NCBI RefSeq assembly: GCF_004349245.1
Contig: NZ_SMLC01000029.1
Span: 1 to 59,811, forward strand
Reading direction: 5' to 3'
Length of the DNA stretch: 59,811 nt
Source of the DNA: Actinomadura sp. 6K520
GTDB lineage: Bacteria; Actinomycetota; Actinomycetes; Streptosporangiales; Streptosporangiaceae
Within the stretch, counting starts at the first letter, position 1; each line of letters opens with the position of its first letter. The notes below the pieces were generated by a model. That model saw only the letters and a list, made by a program, of their open reading frames with translations, did not search any database and was not told where the DNA came from. Positions 17,799 to 25,982 of this stretch are shown here, one piece after another. Both the position numbers and the translations under genes were made by a program.

Positions 17799-18431
17799 TC
17801 AGCCCACCTGCTGCCGGCAGGGTTCGGGCCCGCTCGCGAGCTGTCTGGAGCCCATCGTGCGGCCGGGACCGCGCTGAGCGGGCAGCGCCCGGATCAGCCG
17901 GGTGTACAACCGCCCCGCGGCGTACGGGTCCGCCGGCCGGGACCGCTCACCGGCAAGCCCGCCGACCGCGAGGCCGATCGCGAAGGTGAGCGGCCTCTCG
18001 TACCGTCCGGTCAGGTGCTTAGCCAGGCCGATGGCCCGGTCGCGGGCCTCCGGTGCCGGCCGCCCCATCGCGTCGAGCACCTCGGTGGCGGCGTCGAGCG
18101 CCTTATCGATCTCCGCGCGCTCGGTGCCGGTGGCTTTCGCGTACCAGTCGGCGAGCCGCTCCTCTGCCATCGCCACGTCGGTTCCGCGGTCGGTGCACCG
18201 CACGCCGGCCACGATCTCGGCCACCGCGCGGTAACCGAGCCGCCGGGCACCGGCCAGGTCACCGGCGGCCGCGGGGCCGCCGGCCGTGGCCGCCGGCGCC
18301 GCCGAGATCGCCACAGGCAGGCCGACCGCCGCCGTGCCGCCGATGATCACCAATCCCGTCGAGCGCAAGAACCCCCTCCGGGTCTGCGCCCGCCTCCCGT
18401 CCTCGGCACTCGTGCCGTCTCCTCCGGGCAT
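17799..18431 (-). CDS. Tat-exported protein of unknown function
   Basis: The 210-aa product has a twin-arginine signal at residues 18-52: TRRGFLRSTG, a hydrophobic core (LVIIGGTAAVGLPVAIS), then an APAATA cleavage region. The mature ~155 residues are mostly helical (MAEERLADWYAKATG, then IDKALDAATEVLDAMG) with one Cys. I recognise no family. Tat export implies that it folds, perhaps with a cofactor or partner, before crossing the membrane. It sits 20 bp ahead of the GGR fusion gene and 60 bp after the polyprenyl synthase, in one operon. A role acting on the prenyl product outside the membrane is inference only. Confidence 0.7.
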   Translation of the reverse strand: MPGGDGTSAEDGRRAQTRRGFLRSTGLVIIGGTAAVGLPVAISAAPAATAGGPAAAGDLAGARRLGYRAVAEIVAGVRCTDRGTDVAMAEERLADWYAKATGTERAEIDKALDAATEVLDAMGRPAPEARDRAIGLAKHLTGRYERPLTFAIGLAVGGLAGERSRPADPYAAGRLYTRLIRALPAQRGPGRTMGSRQLASGPEPCRQQVG

Positions 18432-18491
18432 TCTCGTCGTCTCCGTCCTGCTCTTCGGTCGTCGGTGAGCCGCCCGCCTGCCCGGGCCGGC

Positions 18492-19529
18492 TCAGTGCCG
18501 CCGGAGCACCACGTACTGCGGCAGTCTGATCAGGGACTCCTTGGCATCCGAGGCGGCCAGGGCCGCGATCCGCGATACGGCCTCCTGCCCGTATCCGTGC
18601 GCGACCTTGACGGCCCCGGTGACGCCTCCGGCGGCGATGACCAGGTCACGCGCCTCCGCTTGCCCGGCCTCGTCCAGGTCGTCCCGCTGCAGGATCCGCC
18701 GGAGCCGGTCGGCCTCCGCGGTCTTGAGCTGCAGCACCAGCAGCACCGGCAGGCCGTAGACGCCCTCACGCAGATCGATCCCCGGGCGCTTGCCGGAATC
18801 GCCGTCGGCGGTGATGTCGAGCGTGTCATCGACCGCCTGGAACGCCAGCCCCAGGACCCGGCCGTACAGCCCCAGTGCCTCGGCGGTCTCCTGGCTCGCG
18901 CCGGCGAGATGGGCACCGGCCCGGCAGGAGAGCTCGAACAGCGCAGCCGTCTTACGAGCCGCGATCTGCATGTACGAGTCGAGCCGATGGCCGACGTTGT
19001 AGGTGTTCTCCGCCTCCTGGAGCTGCCCCAGGGCGAGGGCCAGTGCGCTCTGGCTCGCCCAGTCGGCCAGCCACCCGTCCAGCTCCACGAGCATCCGGAT
19101 CGCCCGCGCGAACAAGAAGGTGCCCGCCGTCAGGGCCTCGGCGTCACCGCGCAGCGCGTTGACGGTGGAGACGCCGCGCCGCATCTCGGCCCGGTCCATG
19201 ACGTCGTCGTGATAAAGCGCGGCCACATGCAGCAGCTCGATCGCCGCGGCCGCCGTCAGCAGATCGTCGTCGGCCGGGGCGGACCCGGCGGGTGAGGCGG
19301 CTCCGGCCGCGGTGAACAGCAGCGCCGGGCGCACCCGCTTGCCTCCCCGCCGCAACAGGTGCTCGGCGACCTCGGACAGCCGTACATCATCGGACCGCGC
19401 GAATTCCGCCAGCGTGCCGTCGAGGGAATCGAGCAGCGTCCGCGCCGGACCGTAGGTGAGCCAGCCGGACTCGTGGCGAGCGGAGCCGGCGCCGCGCCGG
19501 GAGCCCGTGTGCCCGTCGCCTTCAGTCAT
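18492..19529 (-). CDS. Polyprenyl diphosphate synthase
   Basis: The 345-aa enzyme has every catalytic motif of trans-isoprenyl synthases: GGKRVRPALL, the first Asp-rich motif DDVMD after LLHVAALYH, RRG, the Lys in ARKTAALF, and the second Asp-rich motif DDTLD after LGLAFQAV. It should condense isopentenyl diphosphate with an allylic diphosphate to give a C20 or longer chain; small residues upstream of the first motif would favour a longer product. The ATG at 19529 overlaps the upstream protease stop by eight bases. No clear ribosome site is seen, so it is probably translated by coupling. An upstream frame extension to 19673 lies inside the protease gene and is rejected. Confidence 0.9.
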   Translation of the reverse strand: MTEGDGHTGSRRGAGSARHESGWLTYGPARTLLDSLDGTLAEFARSDDVRLSEVAEHLLRRGGKRVRPALLFTAAGAASPAGSAPADDDLLTAAAAIELLHVAALYHDDVMDRAEMRRGVSTVNALRGDAEALTAGTFLFARAIRMLVELDGWLADWASQSALALALGQLQEAENTYNVGHRLDSYMQIAARKTAALFELSCRAGAHLAGASQETAEALGLYGRVLGLAFQAVDDTLDITADGDSGKRPGIDLREGVYGLPVLLVLQLKTAEADRLRRILQRDDLDEAGQAEARDLVIAAGGVTGAVKVAHGYGQEAVSRIAALAASDAKESLIRLPQYVVLRRH

Positions 19530-21048
19530 AGGGATCGGAAATCGAGTCGGACTCGGCGGCGATCTCCCTGATCCGCTGGTACAGCGTCGCATCGTCCAGC
19601 AGTGCGATGAGCTCGCGGCCGTTCTTGCCGAGCACCCTGTCGCGGCAGAGCTCGAACACCTCCTGCACCGCATCGGCCTCCTCCAGGAGCATGTACTTGC
19701 GCGCCCTGTCGATGGCGTCCTGTGTCTCGGTCACATGCTGCTGAGTGACCCGGATGTCGTCGCGATCAGGGTCGTAGAGGGCCAGCTTCGCCTCGCTGAA
19801 GTACTGGTCATAGACCGCCTGGACGAAGGCACGGTCCTCCTCCGGGACTTCGCCCGCGTGCGCCTCCTGGACTCGCTGAACCAGGCTCTGCTGGTTGCGG
19901 TTGTCGAAGAACGTGTCGATGACCCAGCGCCCGGTCAGCGAGTTGGCCAGATACTTGTCCCGCGCGTACCGGATCGGCTCCCACTCCTGCGACCACGGCA
20001 CACCGGTCACCTCCTCGGCGGTGGCGAGGAAGACACAGCCGCAGTCCGTCAAGGACACGTCGCCCGTTCCGCCCCGGCAGACGATCGAGCCGGAGTCACC
20101 CGGGCAGCTCATCCCGGTGACCGCGATCTGGTTGTCGAAGAGGGCCGCGCGCCCGTCGCCCATGTTGACCTCCAACAGGACGTCGATGTCCTGGATCCGG
20201 CCCGTCGTGTACAGGGTGGTGCGGCCGGTCTTCTGTACCGGGGCCCCAGGCGGCTGGACGTCCTCGGGCCCGACGCCGGACCGGGCGGCGGCCCCGGCCG
20301 TCATCTCGACATCGAGCCGGGCGGCGACCTCGTTGATCGGGCTGAGGAACGTGCGCGTCTCCACCCCCATGTCGGCCCCACCGGCGAACAGCAGGCCGAC
20401 GGCCGGCTGCTCCGGGCTCGGCCGGGTCATGTCGCCCCGTATGTCGTCGACGATCGCACAGTCCACGTTGAGGTCGGCCACCGCGCAGTCGACGACGCTC
20501 GTCCCGCCGAAATCGATCGGCACGAACCTGGTGAGCCTTGCGATGACGTTCTCCGCCACCTTCGGCGCATCGGCCGGTCCCGGCTGGTAGATGGCGTCCC
20601 CGGCCACTCCCCGGTTGATGTCGGCGAGCACGTGGTTGTTGGAGAGGATGGACAGGCGGTCACCGTTGGCCTTGTCCAGGACGAAGCAGCCGAGAGTACC
20701 GGCGGTGACGTTCTCGTGACCGATGCTTATTCCGGCGAGTGCCGGCCGTTCACGATCCCGTAACTCGTGCGCGTAGATGCGCCCGGTTTCGACGACATCC
20801 GTTTCTATCCGCCCGCCGTCGACCACCACGGACCGTGGCAGAACCTCGCCCTTCGCCAGTTCGGCCTCCGGCTTTTTGCGCCGCACGTAGATGACGCAGG
20901 CGGGGGTGTCCAAATGTTCGCCACCGCGACGCGGAGCACCGAAGGCGACGCCGACGACATTGGGGTCCCTGCCGTGGCGCGCCCAGATCCGCTTTTTGGC
21001 CTCGGCAGCCATCGGGCGCGCTCTTCGCCAGTCCTCTGGTCTGCTCAT
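19522..21048 (-). CDS. Trypsin-fold serine protease with N-terminal prodomain-like module
   Basis: The 508-aa protein starts at ATG 21048 (GGGAAGG upstream). Residues ~17-75 form a small alpha/beta module (RDPNVVGVAFGAP, then ACVIYVRRKKP) that also occurs in a lipoprotein encoded downstream. The protease core has a full triad: H139 in SILSNNHVLAD, D187 in VDCAVAD, and S319 in SCPGDSGSIV, preceded by a KTGRTT strand typical of this S1 subgroup. A helical C-terminal extension from ~400 to 508 is rich in acidic residues. There is no signal peptide, so it appears cytoplasmic or leaves by another route. It is the first gene of the operon and may process its partners. Confidence 0.8.
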   Translation of the reverse strand: MSRPEDWRRARPMAAEAKKRIWARHGRDPNVVGVAFGAPRRGGEHLDTPACVIYVRRKKPEAELAKGEVLPRSVVVDGGRIETDVVETGRIYAHELRDRERPALAGISIGHENVTAGTLGCFVLDKANGDRLSILSNNHVLADINRGVAGDAIYQPGPADAPKVAENVIARLTRFVPIDFGGTSVVDCAVADLNVDCAIVDDIRGDMTRPSPEQPAVGLLFAGGADMGVETRTFLSPINEVAARLDVEMTAGAAARSGVGPEDVQPPGAPVQKTGRTTLYTTGRIQDIDVLLEVNMGDGRAALFDNQIAVTGMSCPGDSGSIVCRGGTGDVSLTDCGCVFLATAEEVTGVPWSQEWEPIRYARDKYLANSLTGRWVIDTFFDNRNQQSLVQRVQEAHAGEVPEEDRAFVQAVYDQYFSEAKLALYDPDRDDIRVTQQHVTETQDAIDRARKYMLLEEADAVQEVFELCRDRVLGKNGRELIALLDDATLYQRIREIAAESDSISDPYD

Positions 21049-21080
21049 ACCACCTTCCCGGTGATCTGGCCTAAACGCAT

Positions 21081-21092
21081 GATCAGCTGATC
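21081..21092. promoter_or_regulatory. Perfect 12-bp palindrome in the protease 5' leader
   Basis: GATCAGCTGATC lies between the predicted promoter at 21105-21133 and the protease start at 21048. Its place just after the expected transcription start fits an operator. It could also arise by chance. Confidence 0.4.
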
Positions 21093-21104
21093 TCCATGTG
21101 CGCA

Positions 21105-21133
21105 AGATTCAGCCACTCTTGGCGTCCTGTCAA
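21105..21133 (-). promoter_or_regulatory. Promoter of the protease/prenyl operon
   Basis: On the minus strand TTGACA (21128-21133) and GAATCT (21105-21110) are separated by 17 bp. The start codon is 57 nt further on. This is the best sigma-70-like promoter ahead of the six-gene operon. Confidence 0.55.
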
Positions 21134-21268
21134 GATGTTCTCCATCAATAACTGGATGACCAAGATCGGACACTGACTTATTGTGACACCGGCACTACCA
21201 TCAAGTAGATGATTTTCTTGCCGAAAGAACCGCACTCGAGGTGACCAAAATCGACATGGGAGCTTACC

Positions 21269-21340
21269 GTGCGTAAGATTTCGCAACGATGCCGGCGGAT
21301 CGCGGCAACACCGACCACCATCTTTCGACGAGCGGCCTGA
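21269..21340 (+). CDS. Possible 23-aa leader peptide
   Basis: A GTG at 21269 has GGGAG six bases upstream and opens a 23-codon frame (VRKISQRC...) that ends in TGA two bases before the ATG of the secreted protein at 21343. It could be a leader peptide coupling translation, or the remnant of the original N-terminus: the distant paralog at 25983-26633 begins MRKFTRK. A frameshift between the two is an alternative reading. Confidence 0.3.
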   Translation: MRKISQRCRRIAATPTTIFRRAA

Positions 21341-21342
21341 AC

Positions 21343-22044
21343 ATGCACCGAACCGCGGTCGCGCAATTACGAAAAGTGATCATCGGGCAGGTGCTCACCG
21401 GAAAGCCGCTACTGGTCACCGCACTTACCGGTGCGCTCGCGCTCACCGTGAGTTCAGGAACCGCGCGTTATCAGGCCGAGGCGTCCGACCTCACCTGGAG
21501 CGTTCCGCTCAGCGGAGTCGCGACCGCCGTCAACAGTCAGGTCTTCATCGGTAGCAGCGGAGGAGGGATAGCCCACTGCGATGACGTCAAGGCAACGGTC
21601 AGCGCAAAGCGCGGAACCGGCCTGTCCGGGGACGGCATCGTCTCCGTTACCGACCTTGAGTTGAAATCGATCGGAAACGTCGATGATGCCTGCAGAGCCC
21701 CGTACGGCCTCGGTGTGACCATCAGCGCCTTGGGCCTGCCCTGGGACTTCGATGCCCGCGCTTACGACGCCAGGACGGGCGTCACCACCGGGCGGGTCTC
21801 CGGAATCGCGGTCAATGTCGCGGTCACCAACGGCTGCCAGATCACCGTGGCCGACGGCTCGGGCGGCCCCGGCGAAGTAGATGCCACGTACGAGAACTCC
21901 ACCGGGCGGATCTCCATCCTCGACTACGGTCACCTGAAGGTCACGAGCACCGCGGGCTCATGCCCGGGAGTCGTTGTCGGCGGCGAGGTCATCTTGAGCG
22001 GCATGTTCAAACTGGCCCCTTATGGCATTATCAGAAGCCCCTAG
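21343..22044 (+). CDS. Secreted beta-rich protein, paralog of the 216-aa exoprotein
   Basis: The 233-aa product begins at ATG 21343 with a basic stretch and a hydrophobic core (KPLLVTALTGALALTVSSG) that looks like a signal peptide. The mature part has four or more Cys residues and aligns along its length with the secreted protein at 25983-26633: both share LPW(D/T)F(D/N)A, YDA(R/A)TGVT, GG.G...TYEN-like segments and end in I..SP. The family is actinomycete-specific as far as I know, with no assigned function. The ATG at 21289 gives a longer product with no ribosome site. It is divergent from the protease operon. Confidence 0.6.
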   Translation: MHRTAVAQLRKVIIGQVLTGKPLLVTALTGALALTVSSGTARYQAEASDLTWSVPLSGVATAVNSQVFIGSSGGGIAHCDDVKATVSAKRGTGLSGDGIVSVTDLELKSIGNVDDACRAPYGLGVTISALGLPWDFDARAYDARTGVTTGRVSGIAVNVAVTNGCQITVADGSGGPGEVDATYENSTGRISILDYGHLKVTSTAGSCPGVVVGGEVILSGMFKLAPYGIIRSP

Positions 22045-22076
22045 CGTCAGGGGGTGGCTGGGCGCGTTTCGCCGGT

Positions 22077-22481
22077 TCAAGGCAGGCCCTGCCCCCCGGG
22101 CCGGAGGCCGATCACACCACTGAGATGCTTCTTCAGTGGCACCTCTTCAAGCGATTCCGGTATATCGACCTCGGACAGGCTCCGCACGTAGACGATGATC
22201 CCCCAGTTGCTCGTCCCGGCCGTGTCCCTGCGGTCGATGGCCGTTATGCCCGCTCCTACCACGCCCTTCTTCCGCATGAGCTCGTCACGGTGCCGATCCA
22301 GCACGCGCTTGGCGATCGCATACTCAACCCCTGCCACGGCCGTGCCCTTCTTCGCCGGCGTCGTCTGACTCCGCAACGGAACCGGCGTGGCCGATCCCTC
22401 GCTACCGCGGTCTCCCCCGGCTGCCGAGCATCCCGCCAAGGCGACCGCCAAGGCCAATGAACAGACGATCCGCATCCTCAC
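22077..22481 (-). CDS. Lipoprotein carrying a protease-prodomain-like module
   Basis: The GTG at 22481 has AAGGAG six bases upstream. The 134-aa product has a lipobox (LALAVALAGC, Cys17), so it should be lipid-anchored outside the membrane. After a Ser/Thr-rich linker, residues ~55-130 form the same small module seen at the N-terminus of the trypsin-like protease: a helix (KRVLDRHRDELMRKKG), VVGAGITAID, a strand IIVYVRS, then a proline-rich IPESLEEVPL. In related S1 proteases this segment resembles a propeptide or inhibitor fold. A free lipid-anchored copy near the protease operon suggests an inhibitor or docking partner. Confidence 0.7.
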   Translation of the reverse strand: MRMRIVCSLALAVALAGCSAAGGDRGSEGSATPVPLRSQTTPAKKGTAVAGVEYAIAKRVLDRHRDELMRKKGVVGAGITAIDRRDTAGTSNWGIIVYVRSLSEVDIPESLEEVPLKKHLSGVIGLRPGGQGLP

Positions 22482-22603
22482 GGCTGTCTCCTTCGGGGGT
22501 CGGCGAATCCCGCACCGGTCACCGCGATCTCAGCTCACGTCAACTCCAGATTCCACCAGTGGGACAGGCACCTCCGCCGATGTCAAGCGGCCGAACAGCC
22601 CGA

Positions 22604-22636
22604 GGCCGTGCCCGCGGCGCAGCCGCGGGCACGGCC
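22604..22636 (-). terminator. Perfect 14-bp GC-rich hairpin after the 269-aa exoprotein gene
   Basis: GGCCGTGCCCGCGG (22604-22617) and CCGCGGGCACGGCC (22623-22636) flank a 5-nt loop, 18 bp past the stop at 22654. There is no U-tract, so it is a probable rather than certain terminator. Confidence 0.65.
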
Positions 22637-22653
22637 CCTGGAAAGCGTTCGGC

Positions 22654-23463
22654 TCAGAGCTGGTCGTAGCTCTTCATCGCCAGGTACTCGTTCTGGATCA
22701 TGGTGTTGGTCCCGGCCGGCGCGGGGAAGCCGCCGATCTGGTTGACCAGCCAGTCGGCGACCCCGCCGCCGAACAGGCAGCCCTTGGCACCGGGCACGGA
22801 GAAGGAGTTGTCGACGTGCTTGGCGGACCGCACGGTGGGCGGCGGGTCGGTGCGCACGATCGTCGCGGGCTCTCCGGTGATCGGGGAGTTGGGCGCCGGC
22901 GGGGCGGTGGTGCCGGTGGTGAGGTCCAGCATGATCGGGTTGCTGTCGGTGCCGATCGTGCAGTTGGAACCGAGGACCGGGTTGATGAGCCGGACCTTCA
23001 GCCCGAGCTTGATCCGGAAGTCCGCGCTCGTCGGCTGCTCGAAGAACCCCGCGTACTCGGCCTTGGCGTACACGGCGGTGAGGAACGGGTCGCCGAACAG
23101 GCCGGGCTGGACGAGCATCTTGTCCGCGCGCAGCTTGCCGAACACCGAGCCGAACTCGAAGGTGGTCGGGTTGTAGGTGTTCGCGAACGTGATCCGGATC
23201 GGCTTGTCGATCGACTGGTCGAAGTTGCCGAGCTGGAAGGTGCCGCTGGTGACCACGACCGAGACGCACCGTGAGAAGCGCGGGTCCGCCCCGTCGGGAA
23301 GGGGCGGGCAGTCGGAGAAGTCGAAACTCTCCGGAATCGGGTCCGGGTTGAGCGCGGGCGCGGCATTGGCCGCCGTCCCCATGCCGAAGGTGAGCGCCGC
23401 GGCCGCGACGATGGCGGGAAACGCGAGGCGTACGCCGCGTTTCGGGAAACGGGTGAGCTTCAC
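22654..23463 (-). CDS. Secreted protein of unknown function, 269 aa
   Basis: A GTG start at 23463 follows AAAGGA by six bases, with a good promoter 30-58 bp upstream. The signal peptide (residues 1-~34, FPAIVAAAALTFGMGTAANA) ends in an A-x-A site. The mature protein has four Cys and a beta-rich pattern (VVVTSGTFQLGNFD, FRIKLGLKVRLINPVL, NCTIGTDSNPIMLDLTTG). I recognise it as the type of actinomycete exoprotein found near mce operons but know no function. There is no membrane anchor. Confidence 0.7.
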   Translation of the reverse strand: MKLTRFPKRGVRLAFPAIVAAAALTFGMGTAANAAPALNPDPIPESFDFSDCPPLPDGADPRFSRCVSVVVTSGTFQLGNFDQSIDKPIRITFANTYNPTTFEFGSVFGKLRADKMLVQPGLFGDPFLTAVYAKAEYAGFFEQPTSADFRIKLGLKVRLINPVLGSNCTIGTDSNPIMLDLTTGTTAPPAPNSPITGEPATIVRTDPPPTVRSAKHVDNSFSVPGAKGCLFGGGVADWLVNQIGGFPAPAGTNTMIQNEYLAMKSYDQL

Positions 23464-23492
23464 GGTGGATCCTTTCGTCGATTCCCCACCGG

Positions 23493-23521
23493 AGAATAGG
23501 GCCGAAACAATGGCGGATCAA
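23493..23521 (-). promoter_or_regulatory. Promoter of the 269-aa exoprotein gene
   Basis: On the minus strand TTGATC (23516-23521) and TATTCT (23493-23498) are 17 bp apart, followed by a ~25-nt leader. This part of the gap is AT-rich. The rest of the 328-bp gap (23464-23791) holds a hairpin at 23751-23773 and nothing else I recognise. Confidence 0.6.
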
Positions 23522-23750
23522 TACACGGCAACGCGCCGCTTCGAAGTTTTTTTCAGTTTTGTTGGCGCCTGCTAAAGGCGCGACTCGTAAACGATGGATA
23601 TTGTCATCGCATGAATATTCAGTCGTTATTGGTGCCGCCCGTTCCCGCCATCCGTCCGCGCTCGCCGCGGGCCCAGGACGACCCGCGGCGAGCGGCCGGA
23701 CCGCACCCGCTGGGGTGGTTCAGCCAGGGGCGGCCGGTCCCTGGGGTGGC

Positions 23751-23773
23751 CGGCGCGGGCTCGGCCCGCGCCG
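23751..23773 (-). terminator. 10-bp perfect hairpin after the 703-aa exoprotein gene
   Basis: CGGCGCGGGC and GCCCGCGCCG pair perfectly around TCG, 19 bp past the stop at 23792. No U-tract follows. Confidence 0.6.
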
Positions 23774-23791
23774 CGGCGGACGCATGGCGGC

Positions 23792-25903
23792 TCAGGGTTG
23801 GGTGATCTGCTGCGGCGGATCCAGGACGAAGTCGGCCGAGCCCTGGCCGAGCCGCTGGTTCTTCACGAATCCCGACACCGCGCAGGTCGACTCGGGCGAG
23901 TAGTTCAGGCTCGTCCCGGGGGTCGACGACAAGACGTGGGTGCCGTTGTCGTAGGTGCCGCTGAAGCTCCCCGGCCCCTCGGAGTAGACGATGGGGAAGA
24001 AGCCGTCCGTGAAGAGACCGGTCATGCGCGCCTGGCATTTGGTGCCGTCGGCGTTCTCGCCCGTCGCGTTGATCTTCACGCCGTTGACCGTGAGATCCAC
24101 CCGGCCGTCCTCCCTGACCAGGACTCCGTTCAGCCACAGTTCGCCGTCCTGGCTGACGTCGACCGGGCGAACGGTGTTGTCGGCGGCCCTCAGCTCGCAG
24201 CCGTCGAAGGACATTCTCGCCTTCGCCAGCATGAAGCGCGGAGTCCAGTGCTTGGCGTCGAGACGGAACCGCATGGTGGCCGATTCGCATCTGAGCCCGG
24301 CCGTTCCGAAGAGGTTGTTCAGCGTGAACGGCTTCGCGACCGCGGTTACATTTCCACCCGGTCTGATGGTCCAGGTCTCCGGAAGCGGGGCCGCATTGTC
24401 ATCGCAACCGGATCCGGTCGCGCCGTTGCACCATCTTCCCGATTCGAGATTCACATAGTTGCCCGACCCGGAGATGCTCGCGGTAAGGAGCGGACTCAGA
24501 TCCTCGCCTTCCCCGCAGCCGGAGAACGCCGGTATCTCGAGATCCTTGACGATGGCGGTCTGTCCGAGGTCGGGGTTCAGTACCCCGGTGAACTGGTTTC
24601 CCAGGAACGACTCCGCGGAGAGCAGTGTCGAGCCCGTCGTGCACGCGTCGCCGAGATCGAGCGGGACGCCGTTGACCTCGGCCTTGCCGGCCTTGACCCG
24701 GACGTACGACGCGACCTTGATGCCGGTCTCGTCCAGGACGTCGGTCGGCTCGTCCGGCTTGCGCAGGCCCATGAGGCGGAGGTTGCCGGTGATCGGATCG
24801 CTCGCCCCCGCTCCGGGTGCGCCGACCTGGATCGTCTCCGCCACGGCGCGGGTCGGCATGAAACCGAAACCGAGCACGGTTCCCGGAACGGGATCCGTGC
24901 GGTTGACGATGTAGCCGAGTTGCTCCAGGTAGTTCGGCCCGGTGAGCTGGTTGGTGGCGCGATAGGTGGTGACCCCCCGCCGCAGGAGGGTCTCGGCGGA
25001 GACCGGGACGGCGTTCCCGGCCTTCTTGATATTGACGAACCCGACGGCTCCGATGCAGTACGGGAGCCCTGGGCCCTCGACCTTGGTCAGCCCGGTCGCG
25101 GGAACCGGCGGGTCTTCGAAGATCTGGTTCAGCGCGTCGGCGTCGTTGAGGGCGTAGCGGGGATCGAGGCCCGGCGCGGGGATCTCCTCGCACACCTCCT
25201 GCTGCTGGGCGGCGGCTTGGCTGGGAGCTTCGATCCGCGCGCCGGGAGCCTGGGTCCCGGTCCCCCTCCGCACCCGCACGTTCCCGATCACCGTCTCGTT
25301 CTCCGCGGCGCAGCGCATCGAGAGGCCGGCCTCCTCGGCGCCGGCCTCTGCCGCCCCCTGGCCCGGCACCAGAGACAGGCCGACGTCACCGATCGCCCAG
25401 GAGAGGCCGCCCGGTGAGCGGGGAACCACCGGGGGCGCGACCCCGCTGCCGGTCAGGTGCACGGTCCCGTCGCCGCGTGACGGCGTGGCCGCCAGCGCGA
25501 AGGCCGGCCACCCGCCGTGCATCTCGCGGCCCGGCTCGCGGACGGCGGCCCGCACCCGCGCGACGCCCCCGAGCGCGGGGACGGGCTCGACGCCCGTCAC
25601 CGGCGGCGGCGCCGAGGCCCCGCCCGGCGCCTTCGCCAGCACCTCGTCCGCCAGCCCGGCGGGGAGGGCTACGTCGACCCGGACGGTGCCCAGCTGGACG
25701 GGTTCACCGACGGCGCCCGACGACGGGACGGTCGTGTCGATCCGCAGCCCAACCCGGTGCGTACCGGACTCGCCGGAGCACACGAGTTTCATTTCCGTTC
25801 CGATGTCCGCCATCGCCGGGGGGACCGCCACCAGCGCGCCGCTGCTCACGGTGACGGCCGCGACCGCCGCGAGCCGCGCGGCGTTCCTGGACATCGGGTG
25901 CAT
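23792..25903 (-). CDS. Large secreted protein, N-terminal DUF6801-like domain
   Basis: The start is ATG 25903, with AAGGA six bases upstream; the frame upstream lacks a ribosome site. The 703-aa product has a signal peptide (LAAVAAVTVSSGALVAVPPAMA). Residues ~33-205 resemble the DUF6801 beta-sandwich of actinomycete exoproteins (CSGESGTHRVGLRIDTTVP near the start, LVPGQGAAEAG near the end). The rest is a long beta-rich region with paired Cys residues (CTTGSTLL, FSGCGEGEDL, RWCNGATGSGC) and a C-terminal domain ending in PPQQITQP. It is probably a cell-envelope protein. It lies directly downstream of another exoprotein gene, separated by a hairpin, and is not part of the mce operon. Confidence 0.7.
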   Translation of the reverse strand: MHPMSRNAARLAAVAAVTVSSGALVAVPPAMADIGTEMKLVCSGESGTHRVGLRIDTTVPSSGAVGEPVQLGTVRVDVALPAGLADEVLAKAPGGASAPPPVTGVEPVPALGGVARVRAAVREPGREMHGGWPAFALAATPSRGDGTVHLTGSGVAPPVVPRSPGGLSWAIGDVGLSLVPGQGAAEAGAEEAGLSMRCAAENETVIGNVRVRRGTGTQAPGARIEAPSQAAAQQQEVCEEIPAPGLDPRYALNDADALNQIFEDPPVPATGLTKVEGPGLPYCIGAVGFVNIKKAGNAVPVSAETLLRRGVTTYRATNQLTGPNYLEQLGYIVNRTDPVPGTVLGFGFMPTRAVAETIQVGAPGAGASDPITGNLRLMGLRKPDEPTDVLDETGIKVASYVRVKAGKAEVNGVPLDLGDACTTGSTLLSAESFLGNQFTGVLNPDLGQTAIVKDLEIPAFSGCGEGEDLSPLLTASISGSGNYVNLESGRWCNGATGSGCDDNAAPLPETWTIRPGGNVTAVAKPFTLNNLFGTAGLRCESATMRFRLDAKHWTPRFMLAKARMSFDGCELRAADNTVRPVDVSQDGELWLNGVLVREDGRVDLTVNGVKINATGENADGTKCQARMTGLFTDGFFPIVYSEGPGSFSGTYDNGTHVLSSTPGTSLNYSPESTCAVSGFVKNQRLGQGSADFVLDPPQQITQP

Positions 25904-25925
25904 CGCACATCCTTGTTCGACGGGC

Positions 25926-25959
25926 GGCCGCACCCGGGCCGGCGGGCCCGGGTGCGGCC
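25926..25959 (-). terminator. Perfect 15-bp GC-rich hairpin between two exoprotein genes
   Basis: GGCCGCACCCGGGCC (25926-25940) and GGCCCGGGTGCGGCC (25945-25959) flank a GGCG loop, 24 bp past the stop at 25983. It lacks a U-tract and could be a partial terminator that tunes read-through into the 703-aa gene. Confidence 0.7.
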
Positions 25960-25982
25960 TCGGTCATGGCCGTGACCTCAGC

